Assembly: GCA_026260175.1 (NCBI GenBank)
Contig: JAKCWW010001071.1
Location: 13,744 to 41,194 of the forward strand
From: Reticulitermes lucifugus
Lineage: Eukaryota > Arthropoda > Insecta > Blattodea > Rhinotermitidae
Length of the DNA: 27,451 nt
Direction: 5' to 3'
Shown piece after piece: positions 12,291-20,668 of this stretch; position 1 is the stretch's first letter; the number at the start of each line of letters is the position of its first letter. The translations under genes and the position numbers were made by a program. Below the pieces are notes generated by a model. That model was not told the DNA's origin and searched no databases. It worked only from the letters and a program-made list of their open reading frames with translations.

Positions 12291-12917
12291 AATGGATCTA
12301 TTGTAATTTATAAACTTGGTGCTGCCTTACACATCTCGTTAGTTTTACACAAGAGCTTTATTACGGGGGGCTGTGTGCAGGTAATAGAGATGTCAACACG
12401 TAGCAGGCTGCGTCTATCTTCTACTACTTCAGCTGGAATTCCAATGTCAGACTGATGTTACCCAGGAATTCATTGGGAAGGGGGGGGGAATAGAATGACA
12501 ATTAACACACGACATTAGACCTGAATCACGCAATGTAGCTTAAACATTGTTTCAAGTGTCGTGCTGCTTTGTTATCCCTGTAGTTCCTACGGGTCCTTGG
12601 CCGCAAGCAGCGCACCAACTGCAGTGAGAAATACTGGCATGGTGTTATAAAAATTCTAAGGTTTGTTGATTAGACATGGTATCTTGAAAAGGTGGTGCAT
12701 GAAAACAGTTTCGTCTTCAAGTAACGGGAAATAACGGGCAGTAAGATCATCACACTGCCAGATGTCATGAAAAAAGATCTGAACGACAGATCATCGACGT
12801 TAACAGCCACGAGTATAAAATCCACTGAGTACTACTTCCTGTTCATCATATACAAACTCCTTTTTACAAAAGTGCTTTAACTCTTAGCCAGTGATTTAAT
12901 TTATGACGATCCGCTAA
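12291..12917. other. Unassigned, no gene seen
   Basis: Contains a G run at 12480-12488 and no open frame of note. Confidence 0.5.
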
Positions 12918-12930
12918 CATTATTTAGCCT
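12918..12930. repeat. Target-site duplication, left copy
   Basis: CATTATTTAGCCT is repeated perfectly at 13194-13206 and brackets the SINE between them. Confidence 0.9.
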
Positions 12931-13193
12931 GTTTTTTTTTTCTTTTTTTTTTGTGTATGGCTCGACAGCCCTATATGGGCCTGGGCCTCCTCGTTTCGTC
13001 GAGGTNNNNNNNNNNNNNNNNNNNNNNNNNNNNNNNNNNNNNNNNNNNNNNNNNNNNNNNNNNNNNNNNNNNNNNNNNNNNNNNNNNNNNNNNNNNNNNN
13101 NNNNNNNNNNNNNNNNNNNNNNNNNNNNNNNNNGATCCTAGTAAGCGAGCGGCCGAAGACCCACGCTTTAGACCGCACGGCCACTGGGATCGG
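12931..13193 (-). mobile_element. tRNA-derived SINE insertion, minus orientation, poly-A tail, containing the assembly gap
   Basis: A T-rich run at 12932-12952 is the poly-A tail of a minus-strand element. The right end, read on the minus strand, is CCAGTGGCCGTGCGGTCTAA, which resembles the D-arm/box A region of tRNA-Ser or tRNA-Leu type genes. The inner part near the tail, CTCGACAGCCCTATATGGGC on the plus strand, is of a kind I associate with SINE bodies. A perfect 13-bp duplication flanks the unit, as produced by LINE-mediated target-primed reverse transcription. Most of the body is hidden by unknown bases. The intact duplication and long A-tail suggest a fairly young copy. A related head lies at 22020-22155. 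Confidence 0.85.
13006..13133. other. Assembly gap, 128 unknown bases
   Basis: A run of N sits inside the SINE body. The sequence just before it, CCTCGTTTCGTCGAGG, can form a small hairpin. Any open frame crossing this gap is artificial. Confidence 0.99.
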
Positions 13194-13206
13194 CATTATT
13201 TAGCCT
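13194..13206. repeat. Target-site duplication, right copy
   Basis: CATTATTTAGCCT, identical to 12918-12930. Confidence 0.9.
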
Positions 13207-13621
13207 TACATGTATACAAAATCTACTCCTCTTACTTTGCTGTCGGAACATTTTCTGTTTTACAGCAAAGAACTTATCGTTTCCTTTGGGGCACATAAAC
13301 GTTTTTACAGGAAACCGTCGTCTCTTCATCGCTTTTGAGCTGTCGCTGTATTGCTCAAGTAAGAGAAGGAAGGAGACATTACGTAATGAGGAGCTTAGTA
13401 ATTCGAAAAATATGCATACTGCGATGAAATGAAAGTTACTCCAGTGGTCAAGGAAATAATCAAAGTAATGGATATTGGTCAGTTGATAATTGGCACACAC
13501 AGGGGACAAACTTGAATAAATCAGTAGGCGAGCAGTATCGGCAATTTCTAGGCAATCAATATCAATATTTTTAAATTGTTTATTCATCAGGTGACAAGCA
13601 TGTTTGAGAGTTAAAGCTAAT
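13207..13621. other. Unassigned; long chance open frame on the minus strand
   Basis: A 139-codon minus-strand frame covers 13168-13587, but its last codons run through the SINE head and right duplication and it has no recognisable domain. I treat it as chance. GAGAGTTAAAG at 13606-13616 may be the left target duplication of the next SINE. Confidence 0.5.
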
Positions 13622-13867
13622 AAGGTAAAGCTATCCCTACAGAGGCGTGGATAGGCCCTTAGGGCTCCAGGAGACTGAGGTTCCCAGAATTTCTAGACAA
13701 TCGGCATATGAAGGTGGCAAGGTTATCAGCTCTACGAACAGGCCTACTTTACCCGCCAGGAGATATACCTGGTAATCATTTATGTTACAGGCTGAGTAAA
13801 CCCCAGGGCAATAGTGCGGCCAGAAGGATTAAGTCGACGAAAAACCCCAATGATATCAACGGTAATC
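13622..13867 (-). repeat. SINE, same family as 20344-20654, 5' truncated
   Basis: It aligns along most of its length with the copy at 20344-20654. Shared blocks include AGGCCCTTAGGG, CTCCAGGAG or TTCCAGGAG, GTGCGGCC with AGAAGGATTAAGTC or GGAAGGATTAAGTC, and the CAGGAGATAT or CAGGAAATAT block. The right end stops near the box B region (CGGTAATCGAG), so most of the tRNA-like head is missing. Possible duplications GAGAGTTAAAG (13606-13616) and GAGAGATAAAG (13868-13878) differ at one base. The divergence suggests an old copy. Confidence 0.75.
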
Positions 13868-13878
13868 GAGAGATAAAG

Positions 13879-16060
13879 GAAGTCATGTGACACACCGCTT
13901 TAACACACTGTCAGTTGTTACAGTATATAATACAGGTTGTTAATACGAATCCTATAAGCGGGATCGTGGATTATATTTGCGGGTTTCGATTTAAGTTAGA
14001 CATTTTGTGTATTGCAATACTGGTGAGGACAGCAAACCGTTCCTCGCACGCGTACTTCTGCCAGTCACGTTAAGACTTTCAGTGATCAAAAGAAGGTCTC
14101 TTAACCTGGACGTTGTGTGAAGCCGGTGAGATGTGAGCTACTTTAAACGAAGTCTCTTGTTTTATAAGGCCAGATATATTTCGGAAGTACGTAAAGTTAC
14201 TGACGGACTTTTGCGCAGTTTATTGTGTCTAGAAAATACGTGAGAAGAATCTACCAGACGTCACAGCTTCCTATTAAGATATCAATGACGATGGCGAAGG
14301 AGAACATTTTATTTGATCGTACATGGGAAATAAATAATCAGAGACGCAAATTACAAATATTCCACAGCATGGCATTTCAAGCTTTTACAAGCTTGATTTT
14401 GTAGAATAAACATGACAAAGTTATCATATCATATCATATCACAAACGTGGGATATTAGAACAAAACAAAGGGAGGGACTTACCTACTAGTGACCATGGCC
14501 CGGGAGACGTTCATTGCAAAGGATGCTCTGAAATAAACCGTGACATCAAAGCAGAGAGGAAAACTAAAATTACCTGGATAAAGGAATCAAGGAAAGGAGC
14601 GGATCTGAAGAATTTGAAGTAAATACTTCTAGAAGTTCTACGTTCGATCGTAAACTCCTGGGACTTCAAAGCAGACTCCCTGATTAAGAAACGTCTAGCT
14701 AGATAAATGTTTGTGAATTGGAAGCCAAATGAACCATAAGTTCTATATAAAATATTGCGAAACACACACGATAGGCCTTAACGGGTCACATGTGCCCATA
14801 GTATTCACAAAATTCCGAAAACAACTTTTTATGTAGGTGTTGCAAGCAGAACTCAGAGCCTACTGCCATACTGCATAGATTTCTGTCTCTACGTATTTAA
14901 GAGTATTGTTGTCATTCTCTTGTTTTTTAACTGCCAACAACTTGCATTTAAATACAGATTCTGCATACGTTAAAGTTTTCGGATAACAAACTTAAAGTTT
15001 CGCATCGTTATCTTACTTTTAACTTTTAATTTACAAGAATACCTCATATAAAATTTAATCATCGATTTTTGTGCCTTATTTCACATGTCTGCCTCCAATG
15101 GTCCATTAATTATCACCATAAAAGAAAAAGTCAAAGAAAATTTTTCGCACGACCAACATCTTGTTATTTTACAGTCTACAAAAGCATGTATTACCCTAAC
15201 TGAAACTGCATAATTTTCCCAGAACTCTTGCCATGTATCACAATAGAAACTAAGAGAAAATGTGGCCAAGGTCACTTTTACCTCAAATTTTGCGGGTCCG
15301 CCATATTGTTATTAATGACTGTAGGAAATTAATATGATATTGGGGTGTCCTTGAATGGCGCAATATTTGTATCAAGTTTCGTATCTGTCAAACCGGTTCA
15401 AAGGCGGAAATGGTGGGCCACAGAGGCACATATATACATTATGGTGGTATCACAAGCCTCTGTTCCTTCTTGGGAAGGAAGGTAATTCAAAAATCAGTTC
15501 TATGACAAACGACATTTGCGGAGGTTTTACTCTGCATGACGGCTGTGCGACTATGAAATCATATATAAAACACACATATACAATAAGTTAAGAAGGGCTC
15601 ACACATTGGCATTTATTGTCCATATCAGGGGTATTAAATCTCCCCCTACTACACAGTTGATGGCCCACTTAATATTGGCAATAAAATTTTATTTTCCTGA
15701 ATTGGGGATTTTAAACCCTGTGGTACTACAGGCCTGACTGCTACTGTATAACTCGCTTGTACTATCGTATAGACACAGGACCGCCCATTCCTATCGTTTT
15801 TGGTTATAATCCTTACGCTTGTATTACTTTTGCTTATAGACTGTTGTCCTTAAACCTTTGGAAGCATAGTGGCTACTTTACATGCCACTATGTCTGGTAT
15901 TAAAAAATCCCACAAAATTCATTGATATGTTTTGCATGGATCTCATAAGAAACTGCGATTATTTCCCTACACAACATTAACTGGTTTGTCCCTATTACTG
16001 AGGCGGAATGTTTACTGCGCGGTACGGACTGAATATTTAAAGAAAATTCAGGTTAATATC
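13879..16060. other. Unassigned, with a pentanucleotide tract and one perfect hairpin
   Basis: (ATCAT)n lies at about 14423-14441. A perfect 8-bp inverted repeat, TCAAGCTT/AAGCTTGA with a 4-base loop, lies at 14377-14396. The open frames here (84 codons or fewer) match nothing I recognise. Confidence 0.5.
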
Positions 16061-16560
16061 AGTCTTTAAATGGTTAAAGCTACGTTTCTTTCGTTACAGA
16101 AGTTTACACTATTAAAGGTATGTTTCTTGGGTTACAAAGGTTTCTTTTCTGACAGTTACCTTCATTTGTTCACGGATGTCTTTATACTTTAACAAGTCCC
16201 AATCCGTTTCACACGATATCAAATTAACCATAAAGTATTCCTTTAACACAAGTTTCTTTATTACGGAATAAACGTACAAAAGGTTTATACGTAAATTTTA
16301 CCACATATTTCTTTCCTTTCACGCGCCATTTTCAAGTCTTTTGTATGAATATTAACATTTATTCCATAGTCCAATACTTCAACGGAATATTTTATCGTTA
16401 ATTTAATATTTTTCTTTGCTTGGATCTAAGTTCTTTCGGTTACAGATGTTTCATTCCTTAAAACTAGATGTATTTCGTTACAGGAGTGTATTTTAAGCTA
16501 CGTTTCTTCGATTAACGTCACGGTTCCTCTGTTGCAGCCGTATTTCTATCGTTATGTAAT
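16061..16560. repeat. Irregular recurrence of a TTTCTTTCGTTACAG-like word
   Basis: Variants recur at uneven spacing: GTTTCTTTCGTTACAGAAG near 16084, GTTTCTTGGGTTACAAAGG near 16123, GTTTCTTTATTACGGA near 16251, GTTCTTTCGGTTACAGATG near 16430, GTATTTCGTTACAGGAG near 16470 and CGTTTCTTCGATTAACG near 16502. This looks like a decayed minisatellite or repeated pyrimidine-rich word. It is not a clean tandem array. Confidence 0.5.
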
Positions 16561-17446
16561 TACAAATTTTATTTGACTTCAAACAAACTGTCAGTACAGT
16601 TACAACATGTTTTACAGTGTCTCAGTTGTATACTAGGACTTGTCTCTTCGTGCTAATGTAGCATAATTTCTGACAGGTCTTTACATGCATTACCGTGCTG
16701 CACACAGCCTCCAGACCTGAAGATCGCTTACAAACAACAAAACACAGTTTAATTAACCAGTCGTAATATTAATAGCATACATGGGCTGAGGTATAATCGA
16801 GACCCTCAAGTTAAAATTGGAAGGTCGGCAGAATATTCCTCTGTAAAATCATTTATAATTAAACGTAAACCTACCTACTGGTTACACATAAATTTTCCGG
16901 TGCCGAGAGCGCCGAACCATTACGACGACGTTTGTTTGGTGTGTGCATACGAAGTACGAGGCATAGGATACCCGTAGGCACCACGATCGGTGGGTCGCAA
17001 TTAGCGTGCCAGCCTCTTAAGTCGACGAATCACAGGCTATAGCGCCCCCCCCCTCCAGTCGTGAATGTTCGTTCAAACATTTATTGCCAGTGTTTTCAGA
17101 ACTGGGAGAGGGAAATGCGTGGGAGGATTACGGGTTTTACATATTTCTCTGCGTAATTTGTTTATTCCTCCGCATGCATATGAAATGTGTTTAATAATAC
17201 TTTGAATGCAAAGATCTGACTATACGTTTTCACATTGTGTTACACCGAAATCTGTGTATATATCGTTATATCTTCACAAGGTGTCTAACCATCGAAAAAT
17301 CTAACTCCATGTGACTCTGTTGAGAGATATCGAGGGTAATTCAGCCCCTTTTAAGAAATTTGTTGTAGTTACAATTTGAAAACTGTAGCAACTGGACAGG
17401 AGCCTTATCTACTTTGCATATGGTCTAGGCGCGATGTAGAAAATGT
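16561..17446. other. Unassigned, with a locally CpG-rich patch
   Basis: The stretch at about 16900-17060 is richer in G+C and CpG than its AT-rich surroundings (for example GCCGAGAGCGCCG, then TACGACGACG) and ends in a 9-base C run at 17045-17053. No open frame or repeat family explains it. No promoter is claimed. Confidence 0.45.
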
Positions 17447-17789
17447 CTATAATTCTGGGTACTTAACTCCAGTTGTGTTGTCAATAACCGGCATTTTTAT
17501 GAGCTGTTTAGTCTGTCTTACGACAGGTCCATAGCATCTTCCAAAGCGAGTTCTCCACACAGTGCAATCTACTGCTTCCTCTTTCAATTTCCAGTATCTT
17601 CTATTTTCCTTAAGGCCATCCAGTAGCTGCTTACGCATTCTTCCTCGTCTTCCCATCACTTCTATATTTCCTTCAATAACATGTCTTAGCAGGCAATTCC
17701 TACGCAAGATGTGACTAATCCAGCTAGTTTTCCTTCATTTTATTGTATCTAGGACATTCCTTTCCTTCTTGACTCTATGCATAGGCCAT
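17447..17789 (-). pseudogene. Second LINE family, ORF C-terminal tail, decayed
   Basis: The minus strand from about 17789 reads MHRVKKERNVLDTIK, a stop, RKTSWISHILRRNCLLRHVI, EGNIEVMGRRGRMRKQLLDG, LKENRRYWKLKEEAVDCTVW, RTRFGRCYGPVVRQT. This matches the known insect retroelement tail of form WIGHILRRNCLLKHVIEG, GRRGRRRKQLLDDLKE, WKLKEEALDRTLWRTRFGRGYGPVVRQT. The stop is TGA at 17735-17737 where the family has Arg. Against the copy at 26531 it lacks four residues between IEGNI and EVMGRRGR, a 12-bp in-frame deletion. No reverse transcriptase domain is present. It is a 5'-truncated dead copy. Confidence 0.82.
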
Positions 17790-18582
17790 AAAAAATGAAA
17801 ACGTTCGATTATGGGTAACTGCACAGACACATAGAAGTGTTTCACGTAATGCCGATTTCAACTTCTAAGATTATAAAGTGTCTGTGACAATTCCAGATAT
17901 AGAATTCGTAAAGGCATGTAGATATATGGGGGGCGTGAAAGTATTGATTCACTCATTCTCCACCTCCGCGTTAGCCGGAAGTGAATGATCAAGCATCGCA
18001 AGCTCCAGCCCCTTTAATTCCGAAGAAGGAGCCGCTGTACCCATTAAAGAGCAGACCGGGCGGACCAAACAGTCGGTCTGGACGTTTTGAAGAAGAAAGG
18101 ATTCTGTTGTTCCTGATCGAATCACGACGACTCGGTCGGTTCTCTAACTCGTAACCTAGACACTATACCGACTTCCATCACTAATTACCACTAGTGACAG
18201 TATGAACATATCCATCACAATTCAATGTCTGTTCGTCGGTCAATAATAAAATACTTATTACTTATTCCATCCCTTTTTTTATCATCTAATATTTTTTTCC
18301 TTTACTGTAATTCAAAATTGTTCCCGAGACGCAAATGTCTTTCTCCCGTCCTAACAGGTTTTCACCATTCCTTTTACAGTCTGCACTTTCTCATTCCTGT
18401 TAACACCACAAAACACACCGCAACAGCTTCAAACCTACGTTTATTATTTAACGGCATTGCCTAGCTCTTGGTGTTATCTTGCAACATTATGTTGTAAAAA
18501 GCCAACTCCTTAACCTGAAGGCTCAACTCCTCTAATATTAATCATAGCAACTGAACAAAAACGTCGACCATTTTAAATACAG
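17790..18582. other. Unassigned, no gene seen
   Basis: A moderately GC-rich patch at about 17930-18140 has no readable frame. The 79-codon frame at 18225-18464 has no motif. Confidence 0.5.
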
Positions 18583-18820
18583 CTTATATCAATTTCTGTA
18601 ATTCTAACCAACAAATGCATACAAATGTCAATAGATTCACAATAATGTTTTTTAAAACACTAAACTCCTACATGTTTCGGACCTTACTGGTCCATCATCA
18701 GGGAGTACATTAATGTTGTATAAAACAATTGTACGAGTTTAGTTTTTTAAAAAATATTATAGTGAGTCTATCGACAATTGTGTGCATTTGTTGGTTAAAC
18801 TTACACAAATTGAATTATAA
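18583..18820. repeat. Inverted arms of about 85 bp framing the first hammerhead motif
   Basis: The left arm, 18583-18667, and the right arm, 18735-18820, are reverse complements. In the inner 62 bp I count about 7 mismatches. Shared inner blocks include AACCAACAAATGCA, TTTTTTAAAA and ACTAAACTC. The arms enclose 18668-18734, and the ribozyme's 3' stem I strand overlaps the inner end of the left arm. A decayed relative of the left arm (CAACCAAATAAATGCACA) lies before the second hammerhead near 19524-19541. Terminal inversions are known in Penelope-like elements, but no GIY-YIG or reverse transcriptase sequence is visible here. Confidence 0.75.
18664..18706 (-). ncRNA. Hammerhead-ribozyme-like motif, type I, copy 1
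   Basis: On the minus strand, in order: ACTCC (stem I, 18706-18702); CTGATGA core box (18701-18695); an extra T (18694); GGACC, loop AGTAA, GGTCC (stem II, all 5 bp paired, 18693-18679); GAAA (18678-18675); CATG minimal stem III (18674-18671); TA (18670-18669); GGAGT (stem I 3' strand, 18668-18664). The cleavage triplet is GUA and the cut would fall between 18669 and 18668. A one- or two-pair stem III is typical of hammerheads in Penelope-like elements and retrozymes, where activity is often dimeric. The extra residue after the CUGANGA box departs from consensus, though natural hammerheads with an extra base there are known. Activity is inferred, not shown. Confidence 0.75.
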
Positions 18821-19569
18821 TGAACGGAATGGAAAATAAAAAAAAAGTTTCACATCCTTTCCATCCCCTTCTTGTTCTTCCAAAAGGCAGTTTTCCAAGA
18901 AAACTCGCTGTATTATTGTGCGCGCATTCCGTATCTCTGCAAGTGGGTCTGCTTGCTCGGCCCATTTAGCTTCATAGCATATTTTATGAGCTGTATATGA
19001 CTTTAACGTGGCGCATATAGTGTATACAAAAGGTAATTTTCCTGTTACCCTTCCCATCCTTTCCGTTTCCTGCTTCCTACCGCTGACCACAGAGAGCACC
19101 CTAAACGGAACGACGCTGACAAGAGGAGCAGCGGTGACCGTCACGGTGATGTATGTCTTGTGGACGAGCTCACGGATACGGTCCGGATTTACATTCAATC
19201 GTACTTCCTTAATTATACACTTTAATTGTTTCTTATCTTTGTCCTTAATCACAATGATACTTTCTTATATTACACGAATAAACGTCACTTTAGTCCCAAT
19301 GTCATGGTTACGAAACTCTTGCATTCCTTAGGCTATATACTATAATGCCGATAACCATTGCCTGAACGAAGAACGGGTACTTCTGACAATGCTGCTAGTT
19401 ATGTAATATCCTACATTTTACGATTACTTCTTTCTTTGGTTCCAACATTCATCTGAGCAATTTTTTTTTTAAAGTTCTTTACTCTGTGCATTTCGAATCA
19501 ATATATTCGCTTACGAATATTACAACCAAATAAATGCACAATATCGTAACAAATAACAGTACAGACATT
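18821..19569. other. Segment between the two hammerhead motifs
   Basis: A 145-codon minus-strand frame lies at 18815-19252 with a 107-codon plus-strand frame (19008-19331) overlapping it. Neither carries a motif I recognise. The minus-strand product is fairly charged, with no signal peptide, membrane segment or catalytic motif, and no reverse transcriptase or GIY-YIG signature. It is most likely chance or repeat-derived. Poly-T lies at 19462-19471. Confidence 0.45.
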
Positions 19570-19611
19570 ACTCCGACATGTTTCGGCATGAATATGCCAT
19601 CTTCAGGGAGT
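19570..19611 (-). ncRNA. Hammerhead-ribozyme-like motif, type I, copy 2
   Basis: On the minus strand: ACTCC (stem I, 19611-19607); CTGAAGA core box (19606-19600), which fits CUGANGA; an extra T (19599); GGCAT, loop ATTC, ATGCC (stem II, all 5 bp paired, 19598-19585); GAAA (19584-19581); CATG (19580-19577); TC; GGAGT (stem I, 19574-19570). The cleavage triplet is GUC, the optimal natural form, with the cut between 19575 and 19574. Stem II differs from copy 1 at several positions but stays fully paired, so the differences are compensatory. Stem I is identical in both. Confidence in the fold is good; activity is untested. Confidence 0.8.
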
Positions 19612-20329
19612 GCCTCGCCACGCTTCAAACAGCTACGGTTGACAAAGTGATATTACAAATTTCATAACTTGTAGAGTCTTCTGCAGTTACAGCTCATAAA
19701 ATGCAATTTGGTTGCAATAAACGAATGTATTCATCTGAGAACTCTTCCTCATACACGCCTTTCCTCAACGTAAGAGACCCTAAGCCACTCTCCGTAAGCG
19801 AAACGCCATGTACGTCTGTACGTACGAGTGACTCTGAAGCTTTACGTGTCATTAATGTCAGTCTAGATGCAGGTTATCTTCACGCTCCAGCTCGTTTAAC
19901 TCGGAGAAACCCGACGATAATCACGGGTAGGAGGCTGAGTAAAACCAAGAGCCGTTCTGTGCTCGCTGACGAGGAAAAGAGTTCCTGCTTCTGACAGAAT
20001 CCTAAAATACGTTTTTCAGTCCCTAATCAACCACACTCATAAAAAAGAAACAGAATCTGTTTTATAAGCGTGTCGCAAACAGGCTGGATAAAAAAAGGTT
20101 CTTTAAATGAGAAATAACGATAATTTTTAGAACACTTCTGTGACATATCTTACTTTAAATCCAAATAAGACGCACGTTCTAGAGACAAGAACACGCTACA
20201 TTCATTTCTTGAAGATTCCTGTAACTCTGTCAGCGTACTTTCTGAACTGCATAAGTCTTGCAGTGTCAAATGGATGAGGAAACGTGAATGAGGCTGTGGG
20301 AAGGACGCGGAGGGAAGTGGCTGTGACCA
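19612..20329. other. Unassigned, with a CpG-rich patch
   Basis: A CpG-rich patch lies at about 19795-19940 (for example ACGTCTGTACGTACGAG). The 97-codon frame at 19701-19994 has no recognisable domain. Confidence 0.45.
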
Positions 20330-20343
20330 ACTATAAAGCATTA
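20330..20343. repeat. Target-site duplication, left copy
   Basis: ACTATAAAGCATTA, matching ACTATAAAGTATTA at 20655-20668 with one C/T difference. Confidence 0.85.
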
Positions 20344-20654
20344 AGTAAAAGATAAAGCAATCCCTGTACAGGCCTGGACAGGCCCTTAGGGTTCCAGGAG
20401 GTGGAGGATCCCAGATTTCAAGACACTCGGCACATAAAGGTGGTAAGATTGTCAGCCCTATGCACCGGCCGCCTTTACCCCCCAGGAAATATTCCTAGTA
20501 CTCATTTCTGTTTGAGGCTGATTCTACCCCAGAGCCAAAGTGCGGCCGGAAGGATTAAGTCAATGAAAAATTCAAGTCACAGGAATCGAAACCGCTACCT
20601 TCCGGCTTGTAGCGCAGTGCATCAAGCAACTGCGCCACCGCGTGCCTCCCCCCC
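20344..20654 (-). mobile_element. Full-length tRNA-derived SINE, minus orientation
   Basis: Read on the minus strand from 20654: a G run, AGGCACGCGGTGGCGCAGTT and GCTTGATGCACTG (box A region), then GGTTTCGATTCC (box B). The unrelated body follows (AATCCTTCCGGCCGCAC, then AGGGCTGACAATCTTACCAC, then CCCTAAGGGCCTG), with a TTTAC-like tail at the left end. The tRNA-like head spans about 75 bp with A and B boxes at normal spacing, so it could serve as an internal RNA polymerase III promoter. A 14-bp duplication with a single mismatch flanks it. A truncated relative lies at 13622-13867. The open frame on the plus strand here (20401-20661) is a by-product of the repeat. Confidence 0.88.
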
Positions 20655-20668
20655 ACTATAAAGTATTA
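20655..20668. repeat. Target-site duplication, right copy
   Basis: ACTATAAAGTATTA; see 20330-20343. Confidence 0.85.

Noticed and set aside
12043-12305. Target-site duplication TTGTTGTA / CTATTGTA around the SINE
   Set aside because: Too short and mismatched to separate from chance in AT-rich DNA.
12924-13298. Open frames crossing the run of unknown bases
   Set aside because: They are open only because unknown codons cannot be stops; the surrounding sequence is a SINE.
13168-13587. 139-codon minus-strand open frame
   Set aside because: It runs into the SINE head and target duplication at its end and has no motif.
18815-19252. 145-codon minus-strand open frame
   Set aside because: It has no recognisable domain and an overlapping plus-strand frame of similar length, and it sits between repeat pieces. 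It is probably chance, though the longest in the window.
20582-20636. tRNA gene candidate within the SINE head at 20582-20654
   Set aside because: The A and B boxes are present, but the acceptor stem is not closed and the head continues into a SINE body with target duplications.
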